A stretch of 64,000 bases of DNA from Strongylocentrotus purpuratus (lineage: Eukaryota; Echinodermata; Echinoidea; Camarodonta; Strongylocentrotidae). The notes below the pieces were generated by a model, which was not told where the DNA came from, made no database searches, and worked only from the letters and a program-made list of their open reading frames with translations. Below are positions 12,101 to 22,676 of this stretch, piece by piece. Position 1 is the first letter of the stretch. Each line of letters begins with the position of its first letter. The stretch is taken from the NCBI RefSeq assembly GCF_000002235.5, contig NW_022145611.1, positions 11,062,342 through 11,126,341 of the forward strand, read 5' to 3'. The translations under genes and the position numbers were made by a program.

Positions 12101-15100
12101 TCTTGATCAAGAACAGATCTATGTGTGATTTGAATTGTAGATGCTAAAAGTTTTCCAAAGTATTCATTAAAATTTTCACTTTTTTCAAACAATTTTTCTT
12201 TATCGGTTTGAAAAAATATTTGTGTTACTATTATTACAAGGTAATAATGATTTTAACACCTTCCAGGTGCTACCAGCATTTACTTTGAATTTTAATAATT
12301 GTTCAGAGTGATATTTCTTCTTTCTTTTCCTAATTTCAAAAGTAACTTTGTTTCTTAATTTTCTGTATTCTTTCATCTTTTTCTCATCTTTATTTTTCCA
12401 AGCTTTTTGTTTTGATTTATCCCTTTCTCTGATCAATTTGAACATATCTGAATTCATCCATGGGGACTTCTTATTCCTAATTGTCTTGCTTCTGATAGGC
12501 ATATGAAGATTAACAACATTCATAAGAAAACTTTCCCATTTATTGACTGCTTCACTGACACAGGTACAATCAAGGATTTCATGCCATGGCTGAGTACCTA
12601 AATCTTCTAAATATGATTCTATATTTATATCAGATAATTTTCGATAATTAATTACTCGGGAGGAGTTTTCATTTTTCGACTTCCATATTAAGTACCTCAA
12701 AAAATGATCACTCATTTCAACATGTATAACACCGTGTGTTTTTATTTTCTCTGTTGAGTTTGTTAACATATGATCAATCATCAATGAGTGTCATTGAGTT
12801 GGCTGTACTCCTAGTATAGTATGTTTTGTTAATCTGTTGCAGTGAATATAAGTTATGTGTTTCATCCAGACGTTTTAAATCAGAGGACCCTGTTATTTTT
12901 AATAAATCACAATTTGTGTCCTCCTTAACAATAGAGTAATTAAAATTATCAATGAATGATAATAAATGGTCATACTGTTGAAATAATTGAACATTGCTAT
13001 TTGGCGGTGTATACCACGTAAGAAATATTATTGGATTTGGAAATTTTGGTCGAATCAGAAGTGGTATAATTTCTAAGGAATTTGATACGTCACATTTGAT
13101 AACTTCAAAAGACAACGAACTTTGTATATACACTGCCCCTCCACCACCGTGTCTGTTTCTATCTTTACGAATAAGGTTCAAATGATCGATATTAAGTTCA
13201 CTGTCGAAAACAGGTTCATCCAAAAGAGTTTCATTTAATGCTAGAATATGAATTTCATTACTCTGTAAAAATGATTTGATTTCATCCATATTACGGAGAA
13301 GGCTACGAATATTTAGATGTGCAAATTTGAGGCCTTCTCTTTTCAACAATCAATATATGAAAGATTTGTTGTTTCCATCAAACGTTTTGGATTACAGTCA
13401 TTCGTATCACCTTGATCATCAATAATTATAAAATCATAGTTAAGATCAGGAAAGGGTAAGTATCTAATAAGACATTTCGAACATTGCCAATTAAAGAAAT
13501 GTTGGGTTGGATCATCAGACGATTTAATACCGATATCAGTACAACTTATGTGGACCCATTTATTGCAATTTGTACATTGTAATGCCCTCTGGTTATTGTT
13601 TACAGTTTTAAAGCAACTAACACAAGGGAACAGCTTTACCATTAACCGATAGATATAATTTTAAAAAACTTGATAATAACTATTAAAATATATATAATTT
13701 AACAGTAAATGCAAGAATAAATATAAGATTGAAAACAAGAATGCATCAACACATGCATTTAAAATAGAAATACTACTCAACAAAACTTAAGATACGTCAA
13801 TAAGAAGCTTGTTTTTGGAAATAAATCGAAATGGTCAGAAGACAGTGTAGTAAATACAGCGGAGTTGATATTCTATGTTAATTGTTTACTCAACTTGAAA
13901 GCGTTAATGGGTCACAGTTGTATGACAAGGGTAATAATAATAATAATAATTATGCCAAAAGGGCCTTAACCCGATTTTGGGGGTAATTGAGTTATTAACA
14001 TCACCTTGTAGATTCCATCATTCTCTTTAAAATGATGTGCTTCACTTGTTGAAATTCGATTTATTTATGAAGATAATTATGAATTTCAAAAGGCCCTTAA
14101 CGCGTATCTCATCTTTTTCCTTACTCCAGAAGGGCCTCAACCTACACGGCAATTTTTTTTTTTTTTATCAATGACAGATTATTTCGTAATTTCCATTTAA
14201 TTCAATAAATATCAGTAGAAACACCTTTAAAACATGATTAGTCTACAATAGACACAATGTACTTAGAATAATCACTTAAAGTATATGACATGAATTTAGA
14301 TCATGAATTCTGAGTGAGATTTAAGTTAGATGTGGATGCATGAAATGCAACTGACTCATGAAATACGCAGATGTCAACGGATGGGACTGTAATGAAAATA
14401 AACAACGAAAAAGGTGTCCTAAATGTACGATCTCTAAAAAATAACTTCACCGAAAGCTGCATTATATTAATAAAAATATTCAGATATCAAAAATACCTTT
14501 TCTAAAATTGTAATTAATCAGTTTTTATCAGTTTTCGTGATTAAGTAGCCGTAGCAGGGGCTTTCTGGCAAACCGAAGGTGTGGCGAAACAAGAAAATGT
14601 CTTTATGCCAGAAGGGCGCTAACTACGCGAGCGTACGATAACCGCAGGTTAAGGCCCTTTTGGCAGAACGCCGCGTGGGTTACGTGGGAGGTTACGGCCC
14701 TTTTGGCATTATGCCGCGTAGGTTACGGTCCTTCTGGCATAAATACGCTACTCTCAAGCCATATGCCAAAAAGCCCCTAACATGTTTTTTACACATAGCA
14801 TGAAAACTTCTGTATATTTTAAAACAAATTTAACACATTTCATGTAAAACTTAATAACTTAACATATTTATCGATATTGACTTCAGAAACAACAAAAACG
14901 ACCACAAACTTTTGATTATTAGAGAGGCCAAAACTTCAAACGCGATTATCTCGGAATGGCCAAAAGCAGTTAAGGCCCTTTTGGCATGAAGGCCGACGAT
15001 ATGTGAGGGAGATTAGCGACCGAGCGAGAAGATTTGGGCATTGTTATTAGTCTAAACGCTGTACTCTTGGGCCCTCCAGAGCCTAAAGGTGTGCTGCAGT

Positions 15101-16950
15101 CTTTAGTCAGTATTTGCTATACACTTTTTTTGTGCACTTTTTCAAATTTTCCGGGGGGAAGATCCCCCTAAAAAAAAATGAGGGGGGACGTGCCCCCCCC
15201 CCCCCACGGTTCGCCGCCCCCTCGGCCTGTGTATCGTATATTAATCAAAGGGCATTGTGCAATTCTGCCACTGTGCTGTAAGATTACCTTCAGATTAGGA
15301 GAAGTGTATTCTTTAAAGAGTATTTCAAATTGAATGGAATGTCACAACTCAGTAAGCATGGCTGAGATTTGTAAAAGTTGTTTTTACAAAGAAGATTCTG
15401 GTGAAAAGCAGTGCTTCTTCAAAAAAAAAATTTGCATCAATTTAAATCACAATGATTATTTGTCGCATGATCCTTTCAATAACCTTGTTTTCTTTTTCGT
15501 TTACAGGGGGAGAAGAAGGTATGTCACGTTAAGGAATCATAAATATCAGTTGTATATTAAAGTCGTATATAATTATGAATACAGAACAGCCCATTTGTTT
15601 ATTAGAATGTCATTTGGGAATACCTCTTTAAAAAATACCCGATCTTATAGATTCAATACTTTGCCGATACCACATTTTCTTTAGCCAGAATCAGTATAAT
15701 GCTTGTCCTAAAAAATAGTTGCGTTATTTTGTAAGGGTTGAGACGCTAAGAAATTGTTTCAAATGTACATTACACAAACCTGAACCATTGCATGATGGTG
15801 GTTCTCTCTCCCTCTCTCTATTTCTTTTAATCATGCATTATCAATTACTACATAGAAAGCAACAACAAAGAAGTTTTATAAATCGAGCGCTTGCGCGATC
15901 TGTTCAAGCATGTCATGTACAAATGGCGCTTCACCCCCTTCCCCCCCCCCCCCCCCCAAAAAAAAAAAAAAAAAAACTGGAGTTTATATCGATCTCAGGG
16001 ACTCTCCGTTTTTGAAAGGATAAAAAATCATCACATCATTTTTTTTAAAGTCAAACAAACAAATTCGGGAAATTATCAGGCCTGAGTAGACGACAATATA
16101 GCAGCACCGGATGGATTGGAAAGGAAAATCTAAGATAAATCTTACACGATAATGGAGGAAAAAACTTTTTAATTACGGTCCGATAAGCATATTTTGATAT
16201 CTATTTGTAACACTGGGAGGTCACTAATTGGCATGGGGCCAGGGGCCAGAGCCCCCGGAAGCTCAGGGGTTTTAGGCGTTTAATTACAGTCAAATGAGCA
16301 TATTTTGATACCTTATTTGTGACACTAACAGGACACTAATTGGCGTGGGCTCCGCCCCCAAAAGCATGTAGGCCTCTAAATATTAAAGCATATTTCCTGC
16401 CTGACTGTAAATTTGGTAATTTGTCGTTTACCAACATAATGCATTAAAAAAAGTTTAATTTACTAAAAAGCGAGGAAAAATCCCGGAAAATTATGTCATT
16501 TCAGCATCGTTTGTAAATCACTGGTATTGAATTAGAAATAAACCACGTTAGAGTATTAATTTGGAGGGGGCAATTGTTCCCCCTCCTCCATCAGTACGCC
16601 AGTGCATGCATGCTCCGGCCTGGTCAAGTGACACGAACGCGCGTAATTAAGAGTCCGGGGGTGAAAACAATTCATATTTATGAAGCTTGAGGTACTGCAT
16701 GTTTTGTTTTTTAGGGGCTGAATAGGGGGACATGCATGGCCCGCTTGTGCCCCCCCCCCCTGGCTACGCCTATGACAGTATGTGAATAGAATGACCAGGG
16801 TTTCGGGGCAGAAATATGCCTGAAAGGTATTTGATATCAGGTGTATTAATACACAATGTACCTCCAAATTATTTAAGAACTATAAACGACAGCAACACAT
16901 TTCAGGAAGGTAAATCAAATTAAATCATAATTATTTTAACAACTTACCAT
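6105..16950 (-). CDS. Calmodulin-like EF-hand protein, copy A (167 aa, 5 coding exons)
   Basis: Spliced CDS: 16948-16950 (ATG only), 9140-9176, 8120-8423, 7278-7393, 6105-6148. All junctions are GT-AG and phases agree, giving 504 nt. The product is a small calcium-sensor type protein with four EF-hand positions. EF1 (DTDKNGTISCRF) has Phe where position 12 is normally Glu. EF2 has Gln at position 1 and a four-residue insertion. EF3 (DKNGDRVLSADE) and EF4 (DLNKDGKINMYE) look able to bind calcium. The C-terminus is FILAIKASFEDDK. An ATG-only first exon and a last intron splitting the EF4 Glu match calmodulin gene structure. The intron between EF1 and EF2, present in copy B, is missing. The ATG exon is inferred from conservation with copy B and lies 7.8 kb upstream. 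A real gene is very likely; function beyond calcium sensing is unknown. Confidence 0.85.
7278..7393 (-). CDS. Gene A exon 4: EF3 end, linker, most of EF4
   Basis: 116 nt between acceptor ttgcag and donor gtgagtg, the same length as the B exon at 32084-32199. Encodes ADELHKALSTADPPMTKED, then a helix and the loop DLNKDGKINMY, with the Glu split across the next intron. Confidence 0.92.
8120..8423 (-). CDS. Gene A exon 3 (fused): EF1, EF2 and start of EF3
   Basis: 304 nt from acceptor tttgtag to donor gtgagttg. It corresponds to two separate exons (144 and 151 nt) plus a 1.2 kb intron in copy B. A perfect donor hexamer GTAAGT (minus strand, 8253-8258) sits inside it exactly where copy B splices, now read as coding. 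The linker after EF1 is also longer than in B (GGYLKQTRDRDWDSGLDE). Confidence 0.88.
8716..8930 (+). mobile_element. tRNA-derived SINE in intron 2 of gene A
   Basis: The head carries RNA polymerase III A-box-like GGCTCAGTGGTAGAGCA and a B-box-like GTGTTCAAAACC 38 bases on. A body with cgctagtgccttttggtaag and gaaagccgtcggtc follows, then a CCAA-rich tail. The ends do not form an acceptor stem, so this is not a tRNA gene. A copy at the identical position in gene B (34578-34815) shows insertion before duplication. Confidence 0.75.
9140..9176 (-). CDS. Gene A exon 2: N-terminal helix
   Basis: 37 nt between acceptor tcattacag and donor gtacgaaa, encoding AANLLFSEDQIK plus one base. It is equivalent to the 31 nt second exon of calmodulin genes and to the 34 nt exon of copy B. 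Confidence 0.85.
9690..10420 (+). repeat. Degenerate minisatellite, aggggcac family, unit A
   Basis: Irregular units of about 30-40 bases built on aaaaggggcacttatcaga. The homologous block in unit B is 35685-36480, so the array predates the duplication and has diverged unit by unit. Confidence 0.88.
10425..11030. other. No gene seen (intron 1 of gene A)
   Basis: Anonymous AT-rich sequence with a short palindromic word around 10875-10910 (gtcctgctggacgcaattac). No open frame of note. Confidence 0.5.
11339..11504. mobile_element. hAT-like MITE, 166 bp
   Basis: Begins CAGGCACGTAGCCACGGG and ends CTATGGCTACGGCCCTG, so the ends are imperfect inverted repeats with CAG...CTG termini. Flanks are cagatcac (11331-11338) and cagatcag (11505-11512), a 7/8 target-site duplication as expected for hAT. 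The interior holds poly-G and poly-C runs that can pair. Confidence 0.75.
11675..12192 (-). pseudogene. LINE ORF2 fragment: RT N-terminal part
   Basis: Two adjoining frames (11947-12192 and 11675-11941) contain NKSSCGIEGISAQLLK (the SxGxDGI-type RT motif) and NFRPISTLPSVSKILERLV followed by EQLGFRQKHST. The protein stops before the catalytic palm motif, so no polymerase could be made. Confidence 0.85.
12200..13349 (-). pseudogene. LINE ORF2 fragment: APE-type endonuclease and linker
   Basis: Frames 12774-13349 and 12200-12784 carry LNIRSLLRNMDEI, HILALNETLLD, RKDRNRHGGGGAVYI and SDHFLRYLIW, the ordered endonuclease landmarks of the clade. A very basic linker and an STWKVLKSLLP motif just before the RT follow. 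A frameshift near 12780 separates the halves. Confidence 0.85.
13343..13642 (-). pseudogene. LINE 5' ORF with PHD-like zinc finger
   Basis: 99 aa with CVSCFKTVNNNQRALQC, CNKWVHISC and a final WQCSKC, a C4HC3-like PHD pattern seen in ORFs ahead of CR1-type endonucleases. Its end overlaps the endonuclease frame by a few bases. It is the 5'-most surviving part of the element. Confidence 0.75.
13952..14987. mobile_element. Non-autonomous TIR element with subterminal repeats, 1036 bp
   Basis: Perfect 19-bp terminal inverted repeats: atgccaaaagggccttaac at 13952-13970 and its complement at 14969-14987. Degenerate copies of the same motif in both orientations occur inside (about 14090, 14125, 14610, 14650, 14690, 14715 and 14762). 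No coding frame. Absent from unit B, so inserted in intron 1 of gene A after duplication or lost from B. Confidence 0.72.
15000..16900. other. Non-coding part of gene A intron 1
   Basis: 15250-16110 aligns with 45060-46110 of unit B. It includes a poly-G/C tract pair (15155-15210), a CT run (15804), a C15/A19 junction (15942-15976) and, at 16170-16365, two tandem copies of a segment with gagcatattttgata and aggtcactaattggc-like words. A poly-C block ending ctggctacgcc (about 16750-16770) looks like another hAT-type MITE end. No exon seen. Confidence 0.55.
16948..16950 (-). CDS. Gene A exon 1: start codon
   Basis: Minus strand reads ctaaagATG then gtaagttg, a start codon followed directly by a consensus donor, as in calmodulin genes. 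The same word order is kept in copy B at 46436-46438. Sequence out to about 17240 is probably 5' UTR and promoter. Assignment is by conservation and phase, not by transcript evidence. Confidence 0.65.
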
Positions 16951-17244
16951 CTTTAGAAATTGGGATAGATCCGGCAAAATTGAAGATAGAAGCAAATTTC
17001 TCTGGATCTCAGGTAGCTATACCTCTCTTCTGGTCGACTTGCTTTCAAGGAGTGGCAAGGGTGGAGTGCTGACAAAGAATACAATTCAGCGAAGAGTGAA
17101 AACTCCCGAAATAAAACACTTGACCACATGCTAGGAATGTTGGTGTTGATTTTAGTTTTAGCGGCGAGTAAGCATGTAGTTCCATGGTATAAGTCTGTAG
17201 TAAATATTTACGCCAAAGAATGTGTGTGTGTGTGTAATGTGTGG

Positions 17245-18206
17245 ATATGATTATTTACGTCTAGGGACCGACCTTTAACGTCACCATCCAAAAGACGTGA
17301 CTCAGTTTCGAACCTGCATCCTCGGCTGCATCTGTTTGTAACTTCCATTGTTAGCTAGATTTCAGGCACACGCCACTCATTGTTGTTGTTGTTGTTATTT
17401 TAGTTCTATTGACTTGTATCATTCATTTATCATTCATTTATGAATAGTTACTCCCCGTTGTAGCTGTAACATTTATCAAGACTTTTCCTTATTATTTCCT
17501 CTTTTTTTGCTCGTTTAGTTTTAGTAAATAATCGTCATATATTCCGGTCTAACAATAACGGTAAAGATGCCAACAAAAAGTTTGTGGGAAGTGCAAAAAT
17601 AGTTCGCCACGTAATCATGGTAATACTCAGAACATCTTTCCAGGGCTTTCAGAAGCATGGTTAGTGTACTTTTTAATGTTAAGGACGTTAACTTGATGAA
17701 TTAGATCTAAAAAGTTACCTGCATTTTTATGTTAAAAACATTTTTGAGAGAACAATGAGAAAAGGTTGAGGACAATTAGGAAGAGAGAGAGAGGGGGAAG
17801 AGGTGGTAGAGGAAAGACGTAGAGTAAATTAGTGGAATATAGATGCACTCAAAAAGACAAATAAATATTCCCTATGATCAATCATAGATTGGAGACAGAT
17901 CACTGTTGCGCATTGCGACATATCATTACGCCACTGGTGAATGAACTGATTTTCTGAATGGATAGATCTATTAATCAAAGTTGGTGAAGCATAATATAAA
18001 GCTAATCTAGAAAATCTTCTCTCTCGGATCGGTCCACCAAAGTAAGTAAACACCCATTAAGTAGGGTCTAACCAGGGAGGTGAAAGAAAGGAGTGGAAAC
18101 TCTTGTAATTCATTTAAACGCATTCGTCAGTTCTAAAGCGTAACAATGGGATGTGTAACATTTCAGTTTGCTTTGAAGTTCCATGCTCCGAACGGCGCTT
18201 CCACTG
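17245..18206. other. 5' flank of gene A, conserved with unit B
   Basis: Aligns closely with 47480-48489. It contains a short (GT)n at 17220 and a GA-rich stretch at 17785. No reading frame is conserved between the copies, so regulatory or neutral sequence is more likely than a gene. Confidence 0.6.
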
Positions 18207-18227
18207 CGGGAAATTTCGGAGGCCAGG

Positions 18228-18600
18228 CACCCCCCCCCCCCCCCCCACTCAGTGTTATTTAGGGTACGCATATGTGTGTTCCCAGCCCCCCCCCCCCCCC
18301 CCTTTCAGCAAAAGTCTGGTGTGTAAAGTCAGTACGGGTCGACCTTTTCCTTTGTAATACGAGTCTTTTTCAGGCACCCCCCCCCCCCCCCACTCAGTGT
18401 TATTTAGGGTACGCATATGTGTGTTCCCAGGGCCCCCCCCCCCCCCTTTCAGCAAAAGTCTGGTGTGTAAAGTCAGTACGGGTCGACCTTTTTCCTTTGT
18501 AACACGAGCCTTTTTCAGCACCGTCTCTCCCCCCCCCCCCCCCCCCCCCCTTTCAGCAAAAGTCCGGTGTGTAAAGTCAATACGGGTAGACCTTTTTCTT
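18228..18600. repeat. Tandem repeat with long poly-C runs
   Basis: Roughly 2.5 copies of a unit made of a C run (14-22), actcagtgttatttagggta, a second C run, then tttcagcaaaagtctggtgt and gggtcgacctttttc. The Pro-rich and Gly-rich frames here are artefacts. The complementary strand has several G runs able to form quadruplexes. Confidence 0.85.
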
Positions 18601-18699
18601 TTGTTACGAGCCGGAGAGTTTGGGAACACGCATGGTATCCCTCCGTTCACGGAGTGGGTGGGGGGGGGTACCAGTTTCACATTTACAACATATTAAATT

Positions 18700-19815
18700 A
18701 CCGGCTAAACGTCAGTGTAAATTATAAACTTTGTATGGCGATTGTATTGTGAATAGTGAAACAAACAATTTTTCAAATTTAGTACTCCGCCCTTCCCTAT
18801 AATTTGTGTGCCAGGGTTGGTAAAAGAAAAATTAAATCCTGACAAAAACACAATACACTGCGCTAATTTGTGCACGTTTTAATGTCCCGTTATTTTAATC
18901 CATGATTTAAAATCTTCGATAAGACCAAGTTTGCTAATGCGTGTTTTTGCGTGTTTGTTGTTGTTGTATTTTTAGCAGTTGGAAAAAAGGATGAAATTAC
19001 ACAAGATTGTGTTCGCTTGTTCTACTCATTACACATTCGACAACTGATGAGAAATCATTGAAAGGGACAGCTAACAGTTGCTGGGATACCATTTTCTGAT
19101 GTAGGGATTTTAAATCTAAAATTTCATGCGCTCTTTTATTTCACCACCTGGTCAACAATGTTGCAGATTAGCGCATAACTTTCGGCGGCTTGGAGCATGG
19201 GGTCAAAGAAAAGAGGCTTGATTCCACTCCTTTCTTTCACCTCTATGGTCTAATTGCACATGCATTGTGATCTCTCGTGAAACTAAAGTTTCCAACCATG
19301 TTCACTGTTTTACCCAAATCTGGCAAAAATGGATTTATACTTTCCATTTTGAAAACAATGATGCTCAGTGAAGTGTGTAGGCTATAGATTAATGCAATCA
19401 ATGTATAGTCAAATTTTGAAAGCATATTACTTCTACTTTATGAAAAGCAAGGAATCATATTTTATACAGCTCATAATATAGTCTGTTCACAATATCCGTT
19501 TGTTTTCTGGGTTATTTCTTTATGGAACGCACTAAATATCAGCTCCAGCATGACACGCGAGTTGAAGTATTCTTCCTCTCTCTCTCTCTTTTTTCTCTCT
19601 CTCTCTTTCTCTCTCTCTTCTTTATTTCTATCTATCTACACATTTACAGAATTTAGGAAAATACCAACCTTTTTAACAAAGTAGATGAAACCCAGTATCA
19701 ACAGGTTGGTTTTCCCTTTGTTAGCACATTATCTAGAAATAAAACTTACCGAATTTACAAAAGTAGAATTATAATATCTTTATCACAAGAGAGGGAAGAA
19801 TGAGAGTTACAACAC
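18700..19815. other. Intergenic, no gene seen
   Basis: AT-rich DNA with a CT microsatellite at 19575-19622. At 19218-19240 a word is the reverse complement of aggtgaaagaaaggagtgga at 18078-18098, a small inverted echo of the unit A end. Confidence 0.5.
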
Positions 19816-19817
19816 TT

Positions 19818-20361
19818 AAAGGAAACCAAAACCTTTATACTAAGTTACTTTTATTGTAAAGTTTAATATATTTGAATAAAATCAGTGAAAATTTGAACAA
19901 AATCGGGAAAGGAATAAGGAAGTTAAAGCTTTTTGAAATGAATAGTCACTAGAGGGCGATGTTCAATTTGATGCGTCATTTGTGGACAACTCTCCATGCC
20001 TTTTGCACTTCAAATTTCATGTTTTTCCTTCTTTCTTGTTTATTGAGATAATCGACTCCCCTGAAAGCAAGGTATAGAATGCAAAATGATATTCTACTTC
20101 AAATGTTATGAAGTCGGATCAAGAACACAAATAAATACGAAGAAAACGAAAGAATTGTGAAATTTGAAGTACAACAGGCATGGAAAGTTGTCCACAAAAT
20201 GACGCATCAAATTGAATATCGCCCTCTAGTGACTAGTCATTTCAAAAAAGCTTTAACTTCCTTATTCCTTGCCCGATTTTGTTCAGATGTTCACTGATTT
20301 TATTCAAATATCTTAAACTTTACAATAAAAGTAAGTTAGTATGAAGTTTTTGGTTCCCTTC
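19818..20361. mobile_element. Foldback MITE with about 200-bp arms
   Basis: The left arm (19818-20019) and right arm (20158-20361) are near-perfect reverse complements over about 200 bases, with a 138-base loop. They share landmarks such as actagagggcgat, ttgatgcgtcat and ttttattgtaaagtttaa. Outer ends read aaaggaaaccaaaac and its complement. No coding potential. Confidence 0.85.
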
Positions 20362-20364
20362 AAA

Positions 20365-22670
20365 TTTAGAAAGTGAGAACAAAAGAAATGGGTTAACCGT
20401 TAAGAAACGATACACTGGTATTGCCTTCGTGCTTTATACCTATTAATTGATCGCAAAAAAGAATAGCACTGTTTTTTCTATATAAATGCACATAGTTGTC
20501 ACATAAATTGTTCTATTCCCTTCAATGAATTCTCTATGTGGAAAGACTTGTTTTTACAAGCGCAAACCATAACTTGAGAAAGGGCATGAGGAAATCACTC
20601 TTACTAGGTATTACACACCAAAAATAAGTACAACAAACACATGTTATTTGATGATTGCAAATGGTCAAGCTTCATGAAAGCTTCAAAAAACAAAAAACAG
20701 AATTGAAATCGGTCAATGCGTTGTGATTTTATACCATTTCTTTGATATCGCAAAATTACCGAAAAACCTGCCAGAAATGGTCAAATTGGCAAAATTGGCA
20801 AAAATGGCAAAATTCGACAAAGTTGACAACTTAATTCATCATTTTCTTGGGCGCAAATAATAAATTAAATTATCAGACACTAAAATATCATCTTTGTGGT
20901 AAAAAATACAAAAAAGAAAATTCATATATCTATTACCGTTTTGAAAACAGAAGCAAACAAAATAAGTCATTTTTTGCCATTTTGGGGAATCTGCAGATGT
21001 GAAAAAGTTGTGAAAATAACTAAGTCCGTCGAATTAATATGCGCATAATGTAATCAAATCAAAACCGAACATGATACATCAATGAAACCTATGTATATCA
21101 GACAGGTATGGATTTTTTTTTTTTTTTTTTGAAAAAAAAAAATGAATATTCATCAATTATGCAAATTAGGTCATTTCAGCTAATTATGTATATAGGAAAG
21201 TCAAACTGTTTATTTTGTCGGCATTTTTTAAAAATCATATATTTTATAGATCATATTTACACCAAATATTAACATTAAATTCCAAATATTTTTGCAATGC
21301 CAATAAAATATGGCGATGGAAATTACTTGGATCACCGTTACAGCTATTTCCTCATTATGTTTCACAAATTATTTAGAAAAACCGAACAAATGATTAGAAT
21401 TTGCAGACTTTCAGCTACATCACAGTTTCTTTTTAAAAATGTCAGATTTGAGGATTTATGACGATTTTCCGAGAAACCATTCAATTCAACAGGCCATAAC
21501 ATTCCACAGACACTGAATTAAAAAAAAAAAAGTTCGGTGATCCTAATACAGTTGTGGCTACCTTGAGTGTAAATAACAAATTGATTTAAAGAGTGAAACA
21601 TATGAGGATATTGTATTTTTGTAGGGGAGTTTTATACATTGAAGTGCATTTTCACCACGCAGAATAACAGTCAATGGGCGATCAGCGGGCCACGTCACAC
21701 ATGGCTGAAAAGACAATATTCTAATTAATAATTTAACATATTTCCCACATGCCTATAACAATGAAATAAAAATGTAAAAATATTGTTCAGTTTTTTTTTA
21801 ATAAATTTACGAAAATTGCTATTTCTACCAACTGACTGCTGTTGTGCCTGCATGGGACAGACTGTGTGCACAGGCAGTGTGATCACCCTACTCTTACCTT
21901 GGAAAGTAATGGAAAATTCATGATCATAGGTGAAGAGTGCCGGAATGGAATATCAGACTCGGTTTTATTCGTATAATTATTATCATTGATTAAACTTAGA
22001 AGGTTGGCGCAGGTAAAGCGCTGGATGCCGTTCAAGTATTTAAGAATATGGTTCATGCCTGTCGCCATTTATTATTATCATTTATATTATTTTTTTTCTT
22101 CATCATCATCATTATAGAAATCAACATCATTATCAAAATCACCATCATCATTCATATTATCAGTTATCCATAATTAGGCCAATCTACCAAAACGGAAAAA
22201 ATGAAGATAAAATAAATAAAATGCACATCTCATTATTTAGTTACAACTCGCCTTCGTGTAAAAAGAGCCCCCCCCCCCCCACCCCTTCTCTCTCATCCCA
22301 TAGCTTCTGTTAAGGGGATTTTGTTTTCAGGCCGCAAATGCCTTCAAAGTGCATGGTTATTGCTCTTATTCTTATCTATGACATTTTTAGTGCCCTTTTA
22401 GAACCTAAAATTGCTATGAAGGTAATTTTAGACCCCAAAATGTGTGAAATTTAGCCAATACGAGCATACCAATTCAGCTCCACTTTTAAAAAAACACGGT
22501 GACCGTTAATTAATTATTTAATTAAAAATAACAATACATGGGCCGGCTAGTTGTGCGTATAGTACAAGCAACACGAAAATGCCAACACAAAAGCCAACAT
22601 CGGCTTTGGCTGAAACACGACGTAAAAAACGTTATTTCGTTTTTTCAACGGTTTTTTCAATTTTTTCGAA
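20365..22670. other. Intergenic, no gene seen
   Basis: Contains a short tandem of ttggcaaaattggcaaaaat (20785-20815), a poly-T/poly-A hairpin (21113-21143), an interrupted ATC tract (22095-22165) and a poly-C tract (22269-22288). No reading frame with protein character. Confidence 0.5.
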
Positions 22671-22676
22671 ATATCT

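Larger units (their letters stand above)
11035..13660 (-). mobile_element. CR1-like LINE with internal deletion
   Basis: A minus-strand element in gene A intron 1. From 5' to 3' it has a PHD-like Cys/His finger ORF, an APE-type endonuclease, a Lys-rich linker, RT fingers ending near 11690, then a gap where palm and thumb should be. A 3' UTR follows whose end reads ggaaaataaataccaatacc (about 11040-11065). Frameshifts divide ORF2 into pieces, and a hAT MITE (11339-11504) lies in the deleted zone. It is absent from unit B. Confidence 0.8.
3385..18206. repeat. Segmental duplication unit A (first calmodulin-like gene)
   Basis: Long stretches align base by base with 29460-36480 and 45060-48489. 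Examples are the exons, the SINE at 8716, the aggggcac minisatellite at 9690-10420 and the 5' gene flank at 16900-18206. The left end near 3385 (aagtataatcatgataat type sequence) matches about 29465. The right end is where homology stops after the gcttccactgc word at 18206 and 48489. Insertions private to this copy are listed individually. Confidence 0.85.
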
